Below are positions 7,104 to 16,022 of a stretch of DNA of 64,000 nt, in pieces. Source of the stretch: Polaromonas sp. (lineage in GTDB: Bacteria > Pseudomonadota > Gammaproteobacteria > Burkholderiales > Burkholderiaceae_C). The DNA is taken from the NCBI GenBank assembly GCA_013298945.1, contig JAAFJR010000002.1, positions 310,001-374,000 on the forward strand. Reading direction: 5' to 3'. The notes beneath the pieces were generated by a model. That model saw only the letters and a list, made by a program, of their open reading frames with translations, did not search any database and was not told the origin of the DNA. The number at the start of each line of letters is the position of its first letter. Position 1 is the first letter of the stretch. The position numbers and the translations under genes are program-made.

Positions 7104-9035
7104 ATGAAATTTTTATCAGATGCGTGGGCGATTTTTAAGACTGAGTTAACGCTGTTTCAGCGTTTCCCCAAGCTGCGGTTGTCGGCCATTGGGGTGGTGG
7201 TTATTCCAGCCATTTATGCCTTGGTTTACCTGTCAAGCGTGCGTGACCCGGCTGCGCACACGGGGGAGCTGAAGGTGGCTGTGGTTAATTTAGACCAAGG
7301 GCTGGTGTACCGTGGGCAGGACGTCAACGTTGGCAAAGACGTCGTCAAAGCTGTCAAAGAAAAGAAGACGTTCAATTTTGTGGATTTTCAGGATGCAGAG
7401 GCAGCTCGGCTGGCTGTGCGTCAAGGCAATCTTAGCTTTGCGTTGATTATTCCCTACGATTTCAGCGCCAATGCTGTACCAGGGATGGAGGCAGCTGGTG
7501 GCCGGCTGGTGATGTATGCTTCAGAAGGCAACAACTACAACGCTGCAAATTTGGCCAAACGTTTTGCAGCTGAACTGGGGCACCAAGTCAACATCAATTT
7601 GAATGAAAAACGCTGGTCTTTGGTGTTGACGACGGCGACAGGCTCTGTTGACAAATTGACGCAGTTGCGCAATGGAGCGCTCGAGCTTAATGAGGGCGCC
7701 AAAAAGCTAACTTTAGGGATAGTAATGGCAGGCGCGGGGTCTGAGACCTTGGCAAAGGGTGCAGATGGCTTGAGCGGTGGTGTGCAGCAACTCGCAGACG
7801 GTGTGAAACAACTGGGTAGCGGATTGCGCAGCATGGACGCACAGCGACCACCAGCGCAAGAGTTGGCTGCTTTAAAAAGCGGCGCAGCCGAATTGGTGTC
7901 TGGCCAAGCTGCTCTAGGCCATGGCCTGCAAGAGTTGCAAACGAATGCTGGCAAGCTGGCTGCTGGCAGCGCTAAGCTTTCGGAGGAAACCAAAGATATT
8001 TTGCTGGTAGGTGGTCGAATTGCTGAAGGTATTGACCCATTGACCGAAGGTGCCAAGCAGTTGGGTGATGGGTTGCAAAGTGCTAAAAATGGCCAATCGC
8101 AGCTGGCTGAGGGCACGCAAAGACTTCAGGTTGGCGTGGGCAAACTGGCAGACGGCGTGGCCGCATTCGGCGGCGGCGTGCACACCGCGGTGGCCAAACT
8201 GCCGCCAGACGCCAAATTGGACGAGCTGACCGCTGGTAGCCGTAGCCTGGCTGGTGGTGCGCAAGAGATGAAAAAGGGGCTGGCGCAACTGCAAACGGGT
8301 GCGAAAGAACTGGCTTCAGGCCTGAATTTGCTCTACACCAGCTTGCCCGCCAACGTTGACACGCCTGACGGCAGTGCGCGGGGCTTGGCTGATTCTGTGG
8401 AGCCAGCGCTTGAAATGGTGGCACTTGTGCCCAACAACGGTGCTGGTTTTGCGCCTAACTTTTTGGCCACCTCGCTGTGGTTAGGCGCTGTGATGACTGC
8501 ATATATCTTCCACCTGCGGCGCTTGCCGCTGATGGCCGCACCAGCGTCTAACCCAGCGAAATTCTTGGGCAAACTAGGTATTTTGGGCGCAATAGTCGTG
8601 TTACAAGCGCTGGTGATTTTGCTGATGTCGCAGTTTTTGTTGGATTTACATGTGGTTAATCTGTTGCCTTACATGCTGACCTTGGTGACCACATCACTCA
8701 CGTTTTTGTGCATTATCTTGGCTTTGACCCGTGCTTTTGGCGATACAGGTAAAGCGGCAGCGCTGCTATTGATGGTGTTGCAGTTGTCGTCAGCGGGAGG
8801 CGTGTTGCCGGTGGAGCTCTCAGGCGGTATTTACCAAGCGGTCAGCCCGTATTTGCCGTTCACATGGGTGATCAAAACGCTGCGCGCTTGCTTGTTTGGC
8901 GCTTTTGACGGTGATTGGTTTCACCCTTGGCTCATCATTGCGATGATAGGGGGCATCGCTGGTTTGTCAGCGATGTTCATTGGTAAGTGGAATTATGTGA
9001 CGCAAGATGAACACCGGCCAGCCATGGATATTTAG
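7104..9035 (+). CDS. YhgE/Pip-domain membrane protein
   Basis: A 643-residue protein of the YhgE/Pip (phage infection protein) class. The N-terminus has a membrane segment (RLSAIGVVVIPAIYALVYL) and the typical VAVVNLDQGLVYRGQDVNVGK extracytoplasmic start. Residues about 190-430 hold the heptad-like Ala/Gly/Leu repeats of the family (LADGVKQLGSGLR, LAEGTQRLQVGVGKLADGV). The C-terminus has five or six membrane segments of the ABC-2 type. Gram-positive relatives serve as phage receptors or in type VII-linked export; in proteobacteria the role is uncertain. ATG 7104 fits the family start. No partner ABC ATPase is adjacent. Confidence 0.85.
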   Translation: MKFLSDAWAIFKTELTLFQRFPKLRLSAIGVVVIPAIYALVYLSSVRDPAAHTGELKVAVVNLDQGLVYRGQDVNVGKDVVKAVKEKKTFNFVDFQDAEAARLAVRQGNLSFALIIPYDFSANAVPGMEAAGGRLVMYASEGNNYNAANLAKRFAAELGHQVNINLNEKRWSLVLTTATGSVDKLTQLRNGALELNEGAKKLTLGIVMAGAGSETLAKGADGLSGGVQQLADGVKQLGSGLRSMDAQRPPAQELAALKSGAAELVSGQAALGHGLQELQTNAGKLAAGSAKLSEETKDILLVGGRIAEGIDPLTEGAKQLGDGLQSAKNGQSQLAEGTQRLQVGVGKLADGVAAFGGGVHTAVAKLPPDAKLDELTAGSRSLAGGAQEMKKGLAQLQTGAKELASGLNLLYTSLPANVDTPDGSARGLADSVEPALEMVALVPNNGAGFAPNFLATSLWLGAVMTAYIFHLRRLPLMAAPASNPAKFLGKLGILGAIVVLQALVILLMSQFLLDLHVVNLLPYMLTLVTTSLTFLCIILALTRAFGDTGKAAALLLMVLQLSSAGGVLPVELSGGIYQAVSPYLPFTWVIKTLRACLFGAFDGDWFHPWLIIAMIGGIAGLSAMFIGKWNYVTQDEHRPAMDI

Positions 9036-9051
9036 TTAAATTTAGTCTGAA

Positions 9052-9098
9052 GCGCGCATATTTTATGCCTAAGAAGCTATCGTATTAATAGCAACTTA
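9052..9098 (-). repeat. Dispersed element copy R5
   Basis: Diverged reverse copy between the convergent Pip and YHS genes: AGCGCGCATATTTTATGCC, TAAGAAGCTATCG, ATTAATAGCAACTTA. It could form a hairpin at the shared 3' end. Confidence 0.7.
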
Positions 9099-9111
9099 GG
9101 CTTGAATAATA

Positions 9112-9747
9112 TTACTTAGCAGCCTTCTTTGCAGCCACCAAAGCCGCCAGCTCACTGCCAGAGTTGTAATATGGCACTTTGAAGACCATGCGTTTTAGGC
9201 GCTGGTAGAAGCTGTTGCTGCCTTTGATCTCGGTGTTCCACATTTTGTCGGAAGTGGCGTAGTTGTCATGCAGATTCAACTCCCACGCGTCTTTGGAACT
9301 TTGGCCGCCAAAGATGTAGAGTTTGCCGTCTTTCAAGGTCCAGGTGTCCGCATCGCCACCCCATGGGATACCGTACAAAATGCCGTCAGCACAGTAGCCG
9401 CCGTATTGGGGAAGGTATTTGGTGGGCTCTTTGTCGAACAGGGCTTTGTGTTCTGCCGTGGCGAACTGGAAGGTGACGCCTTCATGCACACTGCGAAATT
9501 CTGGTTTGCCCATGGCGTGCTTGTTTTGGGTGAAATAGCTCACCACGTCGTGGCCTTTGAGCATCAGGCGACTTTGGCCGTCTTGCTCGTGCGCGTTGAC
9601 GGGGCTGTATGCGCCGCCTGGGTTTTGTGCGGTGTTGGCGCTGATGGTGGAGCAGCCGGCCACACAAACTAGGGCTAGGGTGGCTAGCCATGAGGCTAAG
9701 CCTTTGAGGATATTGAGGTTTTTGGGGTTGATATTTTTAAGGGTCAT
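9112..9747 (-). CDS. YHS-domain lipoprotein
   Basis: A 211-residue protein with a lipoprotein signal (LATLALVCVAGCS, lipidation at the Cys of AGC) after a short basic start. The mature part holds a YHS-type domain: LMLKGHDVVSYFTQNKHAMGKPEFRSVHEGVTFQFATAEHKALFDKEPTKYLPQYGGYCADG. YHS domains bind metal or sit in redox enzymes. It is the last gene of a five-gene minus-strand operon, its ATG overlapping the stop of the ATP-grasp gene (ATGA). A role in the same unknown pathway is inferred from that coupling. Confidence 0.85.
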   Translation of the reverse strand: MTLKNINPKNLNILKGLASWLATLALVCVAGCSTISANTAQNPGGAYSPVNAHEQDGQSRLMLKGHDVVSYFTQNKHAMGKPEFRSVHEGVTFQFATAEHKALFDKEPTKYLPQYGGYCADGILYGIPWGGDADTWTLKDGKLYIFGGQSSKDAWELNLHDNYATSDKMWNTEIKGSNSFYQRLKRMVFKVPYYNSGSELAALVAAKKAAK

Positions 9748-11138
9748 GCAGTTAATCTCCGGTTAGATAGCAGGGTTGAGTCGGTTTGAGTAGCTTGGAT
9801 ATGAAAAGTTGCAGTTGGGTAGCTTTCGGCCAGAGGCGCTGGCCAGCCCAGCAGTTGGCTGGCTTGGTCTAAACGAGATTTTAAGTCGGTATCGCTTTGC
9901 CCACCCAAGTGCAAAATGCCGTAGCGGTAGCTGCCCAGCCATTTGAAATCGCGTGCGGTGGAGCCACCGGTTTTGGGGAAGGTTAGCAGCAGGTGGTCGG
10001 GAAAATGTTTTTTCAAATCAAACAGTTGCGCGTCATCTGGCATGGCTGGAATGGTTTGCTGCAGCAGTGGCTGGGCGCTGTCAAACACGCGGTAGACGGC
10101 GCTGGTGGAGGCTTGGGCTGTGGGCACGGTGCGTGGGAGCAACCACGGGTCGCGTCCGTGGGCGAGTTCTAAGGCCATGGCGTAGAGGTCTACGCCGTCC
10201 ACCCGCAGGTACAAATCAGCAAATTGCGAGGCCATGCGTGGGTTGAACTCGATCACGGTGAGCTTGTCGGTCACGGTATCGTAAAAGAACTCCATGTTGA
10301 ACAAACCATGACTGTAGCCAATCGCTGTCAAAAACCGCGTTGCCACATCTAAGGCACGGTTTTGGATATGAACTGACAATTTGCTGGGGTAATCAAACCG
10401 CATGAAAGACTGCGTGCCGGGGTACATGACGGAATCAACCACGCCCAGCGGCTTGATGTTGCCTTGAAAAGCCACGCCATCTAAGCTGTATTGCAGCGCG
10501 GTTTCGGAATTTGCAGGCTCTTCCAAAATCATGCTGTGCGCTGTGCCAGCTTGTGGAAGCAACTTTTTGGCGATGCGCTCAAAGGGTTCGACCAAGCGTT
10601 TGATGACCCACAGCTCATACGCGCCAAAGCGGGTGAACTGGTGCAGCTCGTCCTGCGACTGAACGGTTTTGGCCAATACCGAGAAAGCGGCTTTGACGGG
10701 TTTGACAAAAAAGGGGTAGTTCAACCCATCGGGCACAGGCTCGCCATAGGCTGCCGGCATTCGCTGGAATTCAACATTGGCTTCGGGGCAAACCTGCTGC
10801 AGCACTTGCCGTGCGTACAGCTTGTGTTGGCATGCGACAACCGCCGCAGCCGGCGTGCCTGGCCAGCCCATTTTTTCAGCCAGCATGGCGGCGGCGAGTG
10901 TGCCGAATTGTTCATGTTGTGACGAAACCGCCGTCCAACCTGCACTTTTGGCTTGTTTGGCTAGCTTGTTGACGAAGCGGTCTAAATCGAAAAAAACCAA
11001 ATTTGCGTTGCTGGGGAAGGAAAACAAATCAAACCCACGACTGGCAAATTGCTTCTCCCAAGGTTTCTCATGTGCTGCAGCTAAGCGAGCGAAGCCTTTG
11101 GCATCCCAGTCGTAGTTGAACAAAAGCAGTGTTTTCAT
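9744..11138 (-). CDS. ATP-grasp family ligase
   Basis: A 464-residue cytoplasmic protein. The ATP-grasp fold is shown by the phosphate-loop region NYPFFVKPVKAAFSVLAKTV, by the lysine-containing strand ELWVIKRLVEPFERIAKKLL, and by the metal-binding end FNMEFFYDTVTDKLTVIEFNPRMASQ, with E and N as Mg ligands. Such enzymes join a carboxylate to an amine or thiol through an acyl-phosphate; the substrates are unknown. Coupled by ATGA overlap to the YHS lipoprotein gene, and 42 bases after the DUF3047 gene. An uncharacterised member of a recurring gene set. Confidence 0.8.
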   Translation of the reverse strand: MKTLLLFNYDWDAKGFARLAAAHEKPWEKQFASRGFDLFSFPSNANLVFFDLDRFVNKLAKQAKSAGWTAVSSQHEQFGTLAAAMLAEKMGWPGTPAAAVVACQHKLYARQVLQQVCPEANVEFQRMPAAYGEPVPDGLNYPFFVKPVKAAFSVLAKTVQSQDELHQFTRFGAYELWVIKRLVEPFERIAKKLLPQAGTAHSMILEEPANSETALQYSLDGVAFQGNIKPLGVVDSVMYPGTQSFMRFDYPSKLSVHIQNRALDVATRFLTAIGYSHGLFNMEFFYDTVTDKLTVIEFNPRMASQFADLYLRVDGVDLYAMALELAHGRDPWLLPRTVPTAQASTSAVYRVFDSAQPLLQQTIPAMPDDAQLFDLKKHFPDHLLLTFPKTGGSTARDFKWLGSYRYGILHLGGQSDTDLKSRLDQASQLLGWPAPLAESYPTATFHIQATQTDSTLLSNRRLTA

Positions 11139-11180
11139 ATCAGGCTATACGTTGGCTGCAGGTGATTAGATTCAATAAAT

Positions 11181-11894
11181 TCAGGGTTGAACAACAATAT
11201 CACTTACATAGCCCAGGCTGGTGTCTTGCGTGTTGTCAGCATCTGCTCCCACAATGATAGCGGTCACGGCAGGGACGGATGAGGATTCAGCGCCAAATGC
11301 TTTTAAGAAGTCGTCAGATAAATTGCGTTTGTGTGACTTCCACGATTTCAGGGGCGAAGACGCGTTATCGAGCGACATGTAGCGGACGCGCGCTGTTGTT
11401 GGGCTGTGGTGGATACTGCCTAGTTCTTCAGCGTTCGCCCACACGTAGCACAACGTCGCGGTGGGGAGCTTTTCACGGCTGAAAAATTGAGCGAGTTTGA
11501 ACAAAGTGCGCTCAGTCGCTGGCATGCGATCTGCAGGCATGTCAAAACTGGCACACACTTTCAGCGCAGTGTCTTCCGTTGCCTTGGTTTTGAAGCTGGC
11601 TTGCGATAGCGGTTTGTCTAGCCGCCACTGAAAATCAATCGTTTTTGCCGCTCCCGTCCACGGGTGAGCTACTGTTCCCCACGATTTATCTGCCCGCAAT
11701 CGCAGGGTCTTTTTGCCATCCAGCGATTGAATATCTATAGCAGTCAATGGTTTGGCGTAGCGCTCTGGCAGGGCGATGTACTGCCATGGGGCGGGTGCGG
11801 TTGTTCCTGTTGCTGACGAAAACGGAGTTACCTCAGCCGCATGGACTGAGTGAACCATCAGACTCGCGAACAGTAGTTTAGCGACCTTGGTCAT
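11181..11894 (-). CDS. DUF3047 secreted protein
   Basis: A 237-residue exported protein with a short signal peptide (LLFASLMVHSVHAAEV). The body matches the DUF3047 family: W-x-Y-x-LPERYAKPLTAIDIQ, IDFQWRLDKPLSQASFKTKATEDTALKVCASFD, CYVWAN, HSPTTARVRYMSLDN and the C-terminal DADNTQDTSLGYVSDIVV. The family looks like a carbohydrate-binding-type beta sandwich (inference). The gene start overlaps the DUF547 stop by 17 bases, so it is in the same operon. Function unknown. Confidence 0.85.
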   Translation of the reverse strand: MTKVAKLLFASLMVHSVHAAEVTPFSSATGTTAPAPWQYIALPERYAKPLTAIDIQSLDGKKTLRLRADKSWGTVAHPWTGAAKTIDFQWRLDKPLSQASFKTKATEDTALKVCASFDMPADRMPATERTLFKLAQFFSREKLPTATLCYVWANAEELGSIHHSPTTARVRYMSLDNASSPLKSWKSHKRNLSDDFLKAFGAESSSVPAVTAIIVGADADNTQDTSLGYVSDIVVQP

Positions 11895-12711
11895 TCAATG
11901 ACCAGTCGTAATCGAGGTGGCTGATAGACACCGTTTTGGCACGAATTTGTGCTATGGCAGCAGCATCATTGGTCAAAACGTCAGCGTATTTGGCAAAAAC
12001 GTCTTCAACTTTGCTAAATCCTTTGTAACCTTTTTCAAAATCGTCTTTGAACCATTTGAAGATGCTGGAAACTTGCAGTTTGCCATCGGCAAAACGGTTG
12101 CGGGTTTTGTCGCCTACGAAACGCGCCATGCCAGCGTCGAGTTGCGCATCAAGCTTGGTAGCGGTGAAAGCCTCAGGCGGCAGGGCAGGACAGCCAATGC
12201 TGGCGCAGACGATAGCAACGTGGATGCGCGGGTCTTGGTAGCCGCCATTCACAATGTTTTTACCGGTGGGGCGTAGTTTGTCGTGCTCAATCCAGTCCAA
12301 ATTGCGCTCTTCGCCCAAGAGTTTGAAAAAGCTTTTTTTCCATGGGCTAGAAAAAGTTGCCCCTAAGTCTTTGATGGATTTGACATCGGGGTACTTGGTC
12401 AAAATCAGCTCAATGGTGAAAGCGTTGTAAGCGTTGATTAAAAACGCCATTTGCTGCTCTTTGTTGAATGCGTTGAATTGGGTGGGTGTGACGGCGATGA
12501 AGGCGTCTAGGGTTTTGGTCAATTCGGCACGTTCTGCTGCCAAGCCTTTGTAGTTGACGCGGCTTTGTTTGCCGTCTGGCAGCCATTTAACGTGTTTTTT
12601 CAGTTGTGCGTCGTAAGCGGAGTAATTGTGGTCAAAATTTTGTGCAAATACGTCTTTAGCCGGCGTGATTACTGCCGATAAAGCTATTAAAAGTGTAGCT
12701 AAAAATTTCAT
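11878..12711 (-). CDS. DUF547 secreted protein
   Basis: A 277-residue exported protein of the DUF547 family. The signal peptide is MKFLATLLIALSAVITPAKD. The domain, about residues 60-240, shows KEQQMAFLINAYNAFTIELIL, SPWKKSFFKLLGEERNLDWIEHDKLRP, DPRIHVAIVCASIGCPALPPEAF and NRFADGKLQVSSIFKWF. The conserved Cys and His pattern recalls papain-like folds (recalled inference). It is translated with DUF3047, overlapping by 17 bases, and follows the VTT-oxidoreductase gene by 37 bases. The signal-peptide coding stretch resembles a forward copy of the dispersed element (R6). Confidence 0.87.
   Translation of the reverse strand: MKFLATLLIALSAVITPAKDVFAQNFDHNYSAYDAQLKKHVKWLPDGKQSRVNYKGLAAERAELTKTLDAFIAVTPTQFNAFNKEQQMAFLINAYNAFTIELILTKYPDVKSIKDLGATFSSPWKKSFFKLLGEERNLDWIEHDKLRPTGKNIVNGGYQDPRIHVAIVCASIGCPALPPEAFTATKLDAQLDAGMARFVGDKTRNRFADGKLQVSSIFKWFKDDFEKGYKGFSKVEDVFAKYADVLTNDAAAIAQIRAKTVSISHLDYDWSLNDQGR
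12656..12711 (-). repeat. Dispersed element copy R6 (diverged), encodes a signal peptide
   Basis: The + strand reads TAGCCGGCGTGATTACTGCC then GATAAAGCTATTAAAAGTG and AGCTAAAAATTTCAT. Read on the minus strand it lines up with the consensus with roughly one base in four changed in the core, and it is in the same frame as R1 in the DUF934 gene (ATA GCT x x GCA x x ACG x GCT). Confidence 0.6.
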
Positions 12712-12748
12712 AATAGTCTTTCTAATAATTTCTAAAGCGCAGCCTTTT

Positions 12749-14911
12749 TTAGCCTCTGCGCCAATCGTGGTATTTCTTCACCCATTCCAGCAGCTTCACA
12801 GGCTGGTGCGCCCGTTTCCACTCGCCCGCCACGTATTTGTTGGTCTCAGCTAGCGTGGGGTAGGCATGGATAGTTCCCAAAATCTTGTTCAAACCCAAGC
12901 CATGTTTCATGGCCAGCACATACTCGGCCAGCAAATCTCCCGCGTGCACACCCACGATGGTGACGCCCAAGATTTTGTCTTTACCTGGCACGGTCAGCAC
13001 CTTGATAAAGCCATGCGCTTCGCTATCAGCAATGGCTCGGTCTAGGTCGTCAATGCCATATTTGGTGACTTCGTAAGCGATGTTTTGGGCTTTGGCTTCC
13101 AGCTCATTCAAACCGACACGTGCCACTTCGGGGTCAATAAACGTTGCAGCGGGGATGATGCGGTAGTCAGCCTTGAACTTTTTAAATGTGCCAAACAGTG
13201 CATTCACAGCGGCATACCAAGCTTGGTGCGCGGCGGTGTGGGTGAATTGGTAAGGGCCAGCCACGTCGCCAGCCGCGTAAATGTTGGGGTAAATGGTTTC
13301 TAAATACTCGTTGGTATCCACCGTGCGCTGGGTAGGAATGCCCAAGTCTTCCAAGCCGTAGCCTTTGAGGCGAGCTATGCGACCGACGGCGCAAATGACC
13401 TCGTCGTACTCAATGCGTTTTTCTGCCCCTGCATATTCAACTACCAGAGTTTTAATGCCATTGACATTCTCAAACCGCAGCGCTTTGTGCGATGTCAGCA
13501 CTTGCACGCCATCGGCTGTAAGTGATTTTTGGGCAAAGGCGGACACTTCTTCGTCTTCCCGAATCAAAATGCGCGGTGCCATTTCCACTTGTGACACCAC
13601 AGAGCCAAGCCGTGCAAAGCTTTGCGCTAGCTCACAGCCAATAGGACCGCCGCCCAGCACTACCAAGCGTTTGGGCAGCACATCTAGCTTCGCAAAAGCG
13701 TCCCACAAAGTGTCGCTGGTGACGTAGTCAGATTGTTCGATACCTGGCAGTGGCGGTACAACGGGGCTAGCGCCTGCGGCGATGACGATGCTGCGCGTGG
13801 TCAGCGTTTGTTTACTGCCATCGTTCAGAGCGATTTCAACTGTCCACGGGTTCACGATTTTGGCGTAGCCTTGCACCACATCAACTCCCAAACCGGTGAA
13901 GCGCTCTACGCTGTCATGCGGGGCGATGGCGGCAATAATGTCGTGCACGCGCTGCATCACGGCTTTGAAATCAAAAGCAGGGAAGGCCGTTTTTAAGCCA
14001 TATTTGTCCGCATGGCGCATTTGGTGCGCTAGTTTGGCTGATTTGATGATGGCTTTGCTCGGCACGCAGCCAAAGTTCAAGCAGTCACCACCCATTTTGT
14101 GGGCCTCCACCAAAGTCACCTTGGCTTTCACGGCAGCTCCAATCAAGGCTGTCACCAAACCGCCAGCACCAGCACCGATGACTATAAGGTTGCGGTCAAA
14201 AGTTTTGGGTTTTACGCTGTTCCAGCGGGCGTAGACTTTGCGTTTTTTAAAGAAATCCAATACCTTTTTCATCAAAAGTGGAAACAAACCTAGCAAAACG
14301 AAAGAGCCAATCAATCCGGGCGACAAAATGGAACGTAGAGAGTCAATTTTGGCAATTTCAGTACCCGCGTTGACATAAGCCACTGTGCCTGCCAACATGC
14401 CCAATTGGCTGACCCAAAAGAAAGTCCAAGTTTTCATCTTGGTCAAACCCATCAGCACATTCAGCACGAAAAATGGAATCAACGGCAGCAAGCGCAACGT
14501 GAATAAGTAAAACGCACCTTCTTTTTCCATGCCTTTGTTTAAGTCAGCTAGCTTTGCACCAAAACGCTTTTCAATACTGTCGCGCAGCACGTATCGGGAA
14601 ATCAGCATCGCCAAAGTTGCGCCCAACGTGGAAGCAAACGAGACCACCACCGTGCCCCAAACCAAGCCAAAGCTCGCACCTGCGGCCAAAGTCATGATGG
14701 CTGCACCAGGCAATGACAAAGCCGTGATGGCCACATAAATAGCGAAAAATACGGCGGTAATGAAAGCGGGGCGTTCTTTATACAGCGCAGAAAACGATTG
14801 CTGGCTTTCTTTGATGTAGGCGAGGCTGAAGAACCGCCCCAAGTCGAACACGTAAAAAGCAACAGCAGTGGCTATGACGGCCAATAAGATGGATAGTTTT
14901 TTAATGTTCAT
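12749..14911 (-). CDS. VTT-domain / pyridine-nucleotide disulfide oxidoreductase fusion
   Basis: A 720-residue two-domain protein. Residues 1-225 are a TVP38/TMEM64 (VTT, SNARE-associated) membrane domain with the signature LPGAAIMTLAAGASFGLVWGT and LRLLPLIPFFVLNVLMGLT. Residues 235-720 are a flavin disulfide reductase close to the mercuric reductase/lipoamide dehydrogenase group: FAD loop VIGAGAGGLVTAL near 240, redox-active GGDCLNFGCVPSK near 275, NAD loop VVLGGGPIGCELAQ, and the C-terminal base motif IHAYPTLAE near 680. There is no C-terminal CC pair as in true MerA, so mercury is unlikely to be the substrate. First gene of the five-gene operon. Confidence 0.9.
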   Translation of the reverse strand: MNIKKLSILLAVIATAVAFYVFDLGRFFSLAYIKESQQSFSALYKERPAFITAVFFAIYVAITALSLPGAAIMTLAAGASFGLVWGTVVVSFASTLGATLAMLISRYVLRDSIEKRFGAKLADLNKGMEKEGAFYLFTLRLLPLIPFFVLNVLMGLTKMKTWTFFWVSQLGMLAGTVAYVNAGTEIAKIDSLRSILSPGLIGSFVLLGLFPLLMKKVLDFFKKRKVYARWNSVKPKTFDRNLIVIGAGAGGLVTALIGAAVKAKVTLVEAHKMGGDCLNFGCVPSKAIIKSAKLAHQMRHADKYGLKTAFPAFDFKAVMQRVHDIIAAIAPHDSVERFTGLGVDVVQGYAKIVNPWTVEIALNDGSKQTLTTRSIVIAAGASPVVPPLPGIEQSDYVTSDTLWDAFAKLDVLPKRLVVLGGGPIGCELAQSFARLGSVVSQVEMAPRILIREDEEVSAFAQKSLTADGVQVLTSHKALRFENVNGIKTLVVEYAGAEKRIEYDEVICAVGRIARLKGYGLEDLGIPTQRTVDTNEYLETIYPNIYAAGDVAGPYQFTHTAAHQAWYAAVNALFGTFKKFKADYRIIPAATFIDPEVARVGLNELEAKAQNIAYEVTKYGIDDLDRAIADSEAHGFIKVLTVPGKDKILGVTIVGVHAGDLLAEYVLAMKHGLGLNKILGTIHAYPTLAETNKYVAGEWKRAHQPVKLLEWVKKYHDWRRG

Positions 14912-14965
14912 ATGGTTTATGTCTGAATAGGTGCTTGATTCTTACACTTATACAGCTTTTTGGGG

Positions 14966-15994
14966 TTATTTCTTACTAAACCGCAGTGGGCTTAGCGCTT
15001 TGACCAGACGCGGGTTTAGTGGCAGTTCCTCGCCATGCAGCTGGGCGGCTACTAGCTCGGCGCACAGCGGCGCAAACGTCAAACCGCGCGACGCCATGGC
15101 TGTGCATAACCACAGTCCTGGCGAGATTTCCCCCACGATGGGTAATCTGTCTGTTGTCGCACAGCGTATGCCCACCCAGTTTTTCACCAAACCGCGTTCA
15201 AACTCGGTTTTAAGCCGCGTGGCAATGTCGGGTACCAAGTTTTCTAAACGTTCGAAATTGTCGACTTGATCGCGAATACTGGGCTCTAAACTCAGGTTGT
15301 GTCTGTCATACGTTGCACCAATCAGCCACGCAGTATTCGTTTCAAGGTAACTACCGCCACCGTTTATGGGGTGGGATGGGGTTTTGGCATCTTTTAAATC
15401 ACCGTATGTCACTTGCCCGCGAACGGCTTGGAAGTTGAGTTTGGGTGCATTGGGGATGTCTTGCAGTAACCCAGCACTTTGGTTAGACGCTGCTACGACG
15501 ACCATGTCTGTACGCAGCAAAACTTGGTTGTCACTGTCAAAATCGTCTTTGCCAAGCAGCGTCCATTGCCCATCTTCACGAACAAGACGTTTTACATTGC
15601 AATTGCCTCGCCAAGAGATGTTTGGTTGAGCTAAACAAGCTTTTACCAAGGCTGTCGGTTTGATCCAACCAGCATCAGCGTGCCACTGCTCAGTTTCACC
15701 ATATTTGCGAGTTAGGACACCGCTGGGCTGCCAATCAACGCCTTCAACTAACAGCTTACTGGCGAGTTTCTGCGTAAATTGCACCCCGACAGCGGAAATC
15801 TGCGACGTAAAGTTGTTGTCTGCAGAGATATAGGGTGCGTACAAGCCGACCGGTAAGCCTGATGCGCCACTCGCTGGTTCAGCCGCAGCATCTAAAACGG
15901 TGACTTGCCAGCCACGTCGCGCCAAGCTGGCAGCAGAACACGCGCCAGCTATTCCTGCACCGATAACAACACAGTGAGCGATTTCGGTTCTCAG
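14966..15994 (-). CDS. mnmC: MnmC C-terminal-type FAD oxidoreductase without a canonical start
   Basis: The product matches the C-terminal half of MnmC, the FAD enzyme that oxidises cmnm5U34 to nm5U34 in tRNA: SGLPVGLYAPYISADNN, GIRCATTDRLPIVG, and the end MASRGLTFAPLCAELVAAQL. The first usual start is TTG 15925, but that would remove the FAD-binding motif. The frame stays open upstream to a stop at about 16000 and encodes IAHCVVIGAGIAGACSAASLARRGW, a perfect GxGxxG Rossmann start. The only plausible codon is CTG at 15992-15994 (or ATC just after). The methyltransferase half of bifunctional MnmC is absent. Either a rare start codon is used or this is the remnant of a gene that lost its 5' part. 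Confidence 0.75.
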   Translation of the reverse strand: MRTEIAHCVVIGAGIAGACSAASLARRGWQVTVLDAAAEPASGASGLPVGLYAPYISADNNFTSQISAVGVQFTQKLASKLLVEGVDWQPSGVLTRKYGETEQWHADAGWIKPTALVKACLAQPNISWRGNCNVKRLVREDGQWTLLGKDDFDSDNQVLLRTDMVVVAASNQSAGLLQDIPNAPKLNFQAVRGQVTYGDLKDAKTPSHPINGGGSYLETNTAWLIGATYDRHNLSLEPSIRDQVDNFERLENLVPDIATRLKTEFERGLVKNWVGIRCATTDRLPIVGEISPGLWLCTAMASRGLTFAPLCAELVAAQLHGEELPLNPRLVKALSPLRFSKK

Positions 15995-16022
15995 AGTTCA
16001 GCTTAATTCAGCTTATTCCGGA

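Noticed and set aside
12749-14911. Calling the VTT-fused oxidoreductase a mercuric reductase
   Set aside because: The C-terminal Cys pair of MerA and any mer gene are missing; only the shared disulfide reductase fold supports it.
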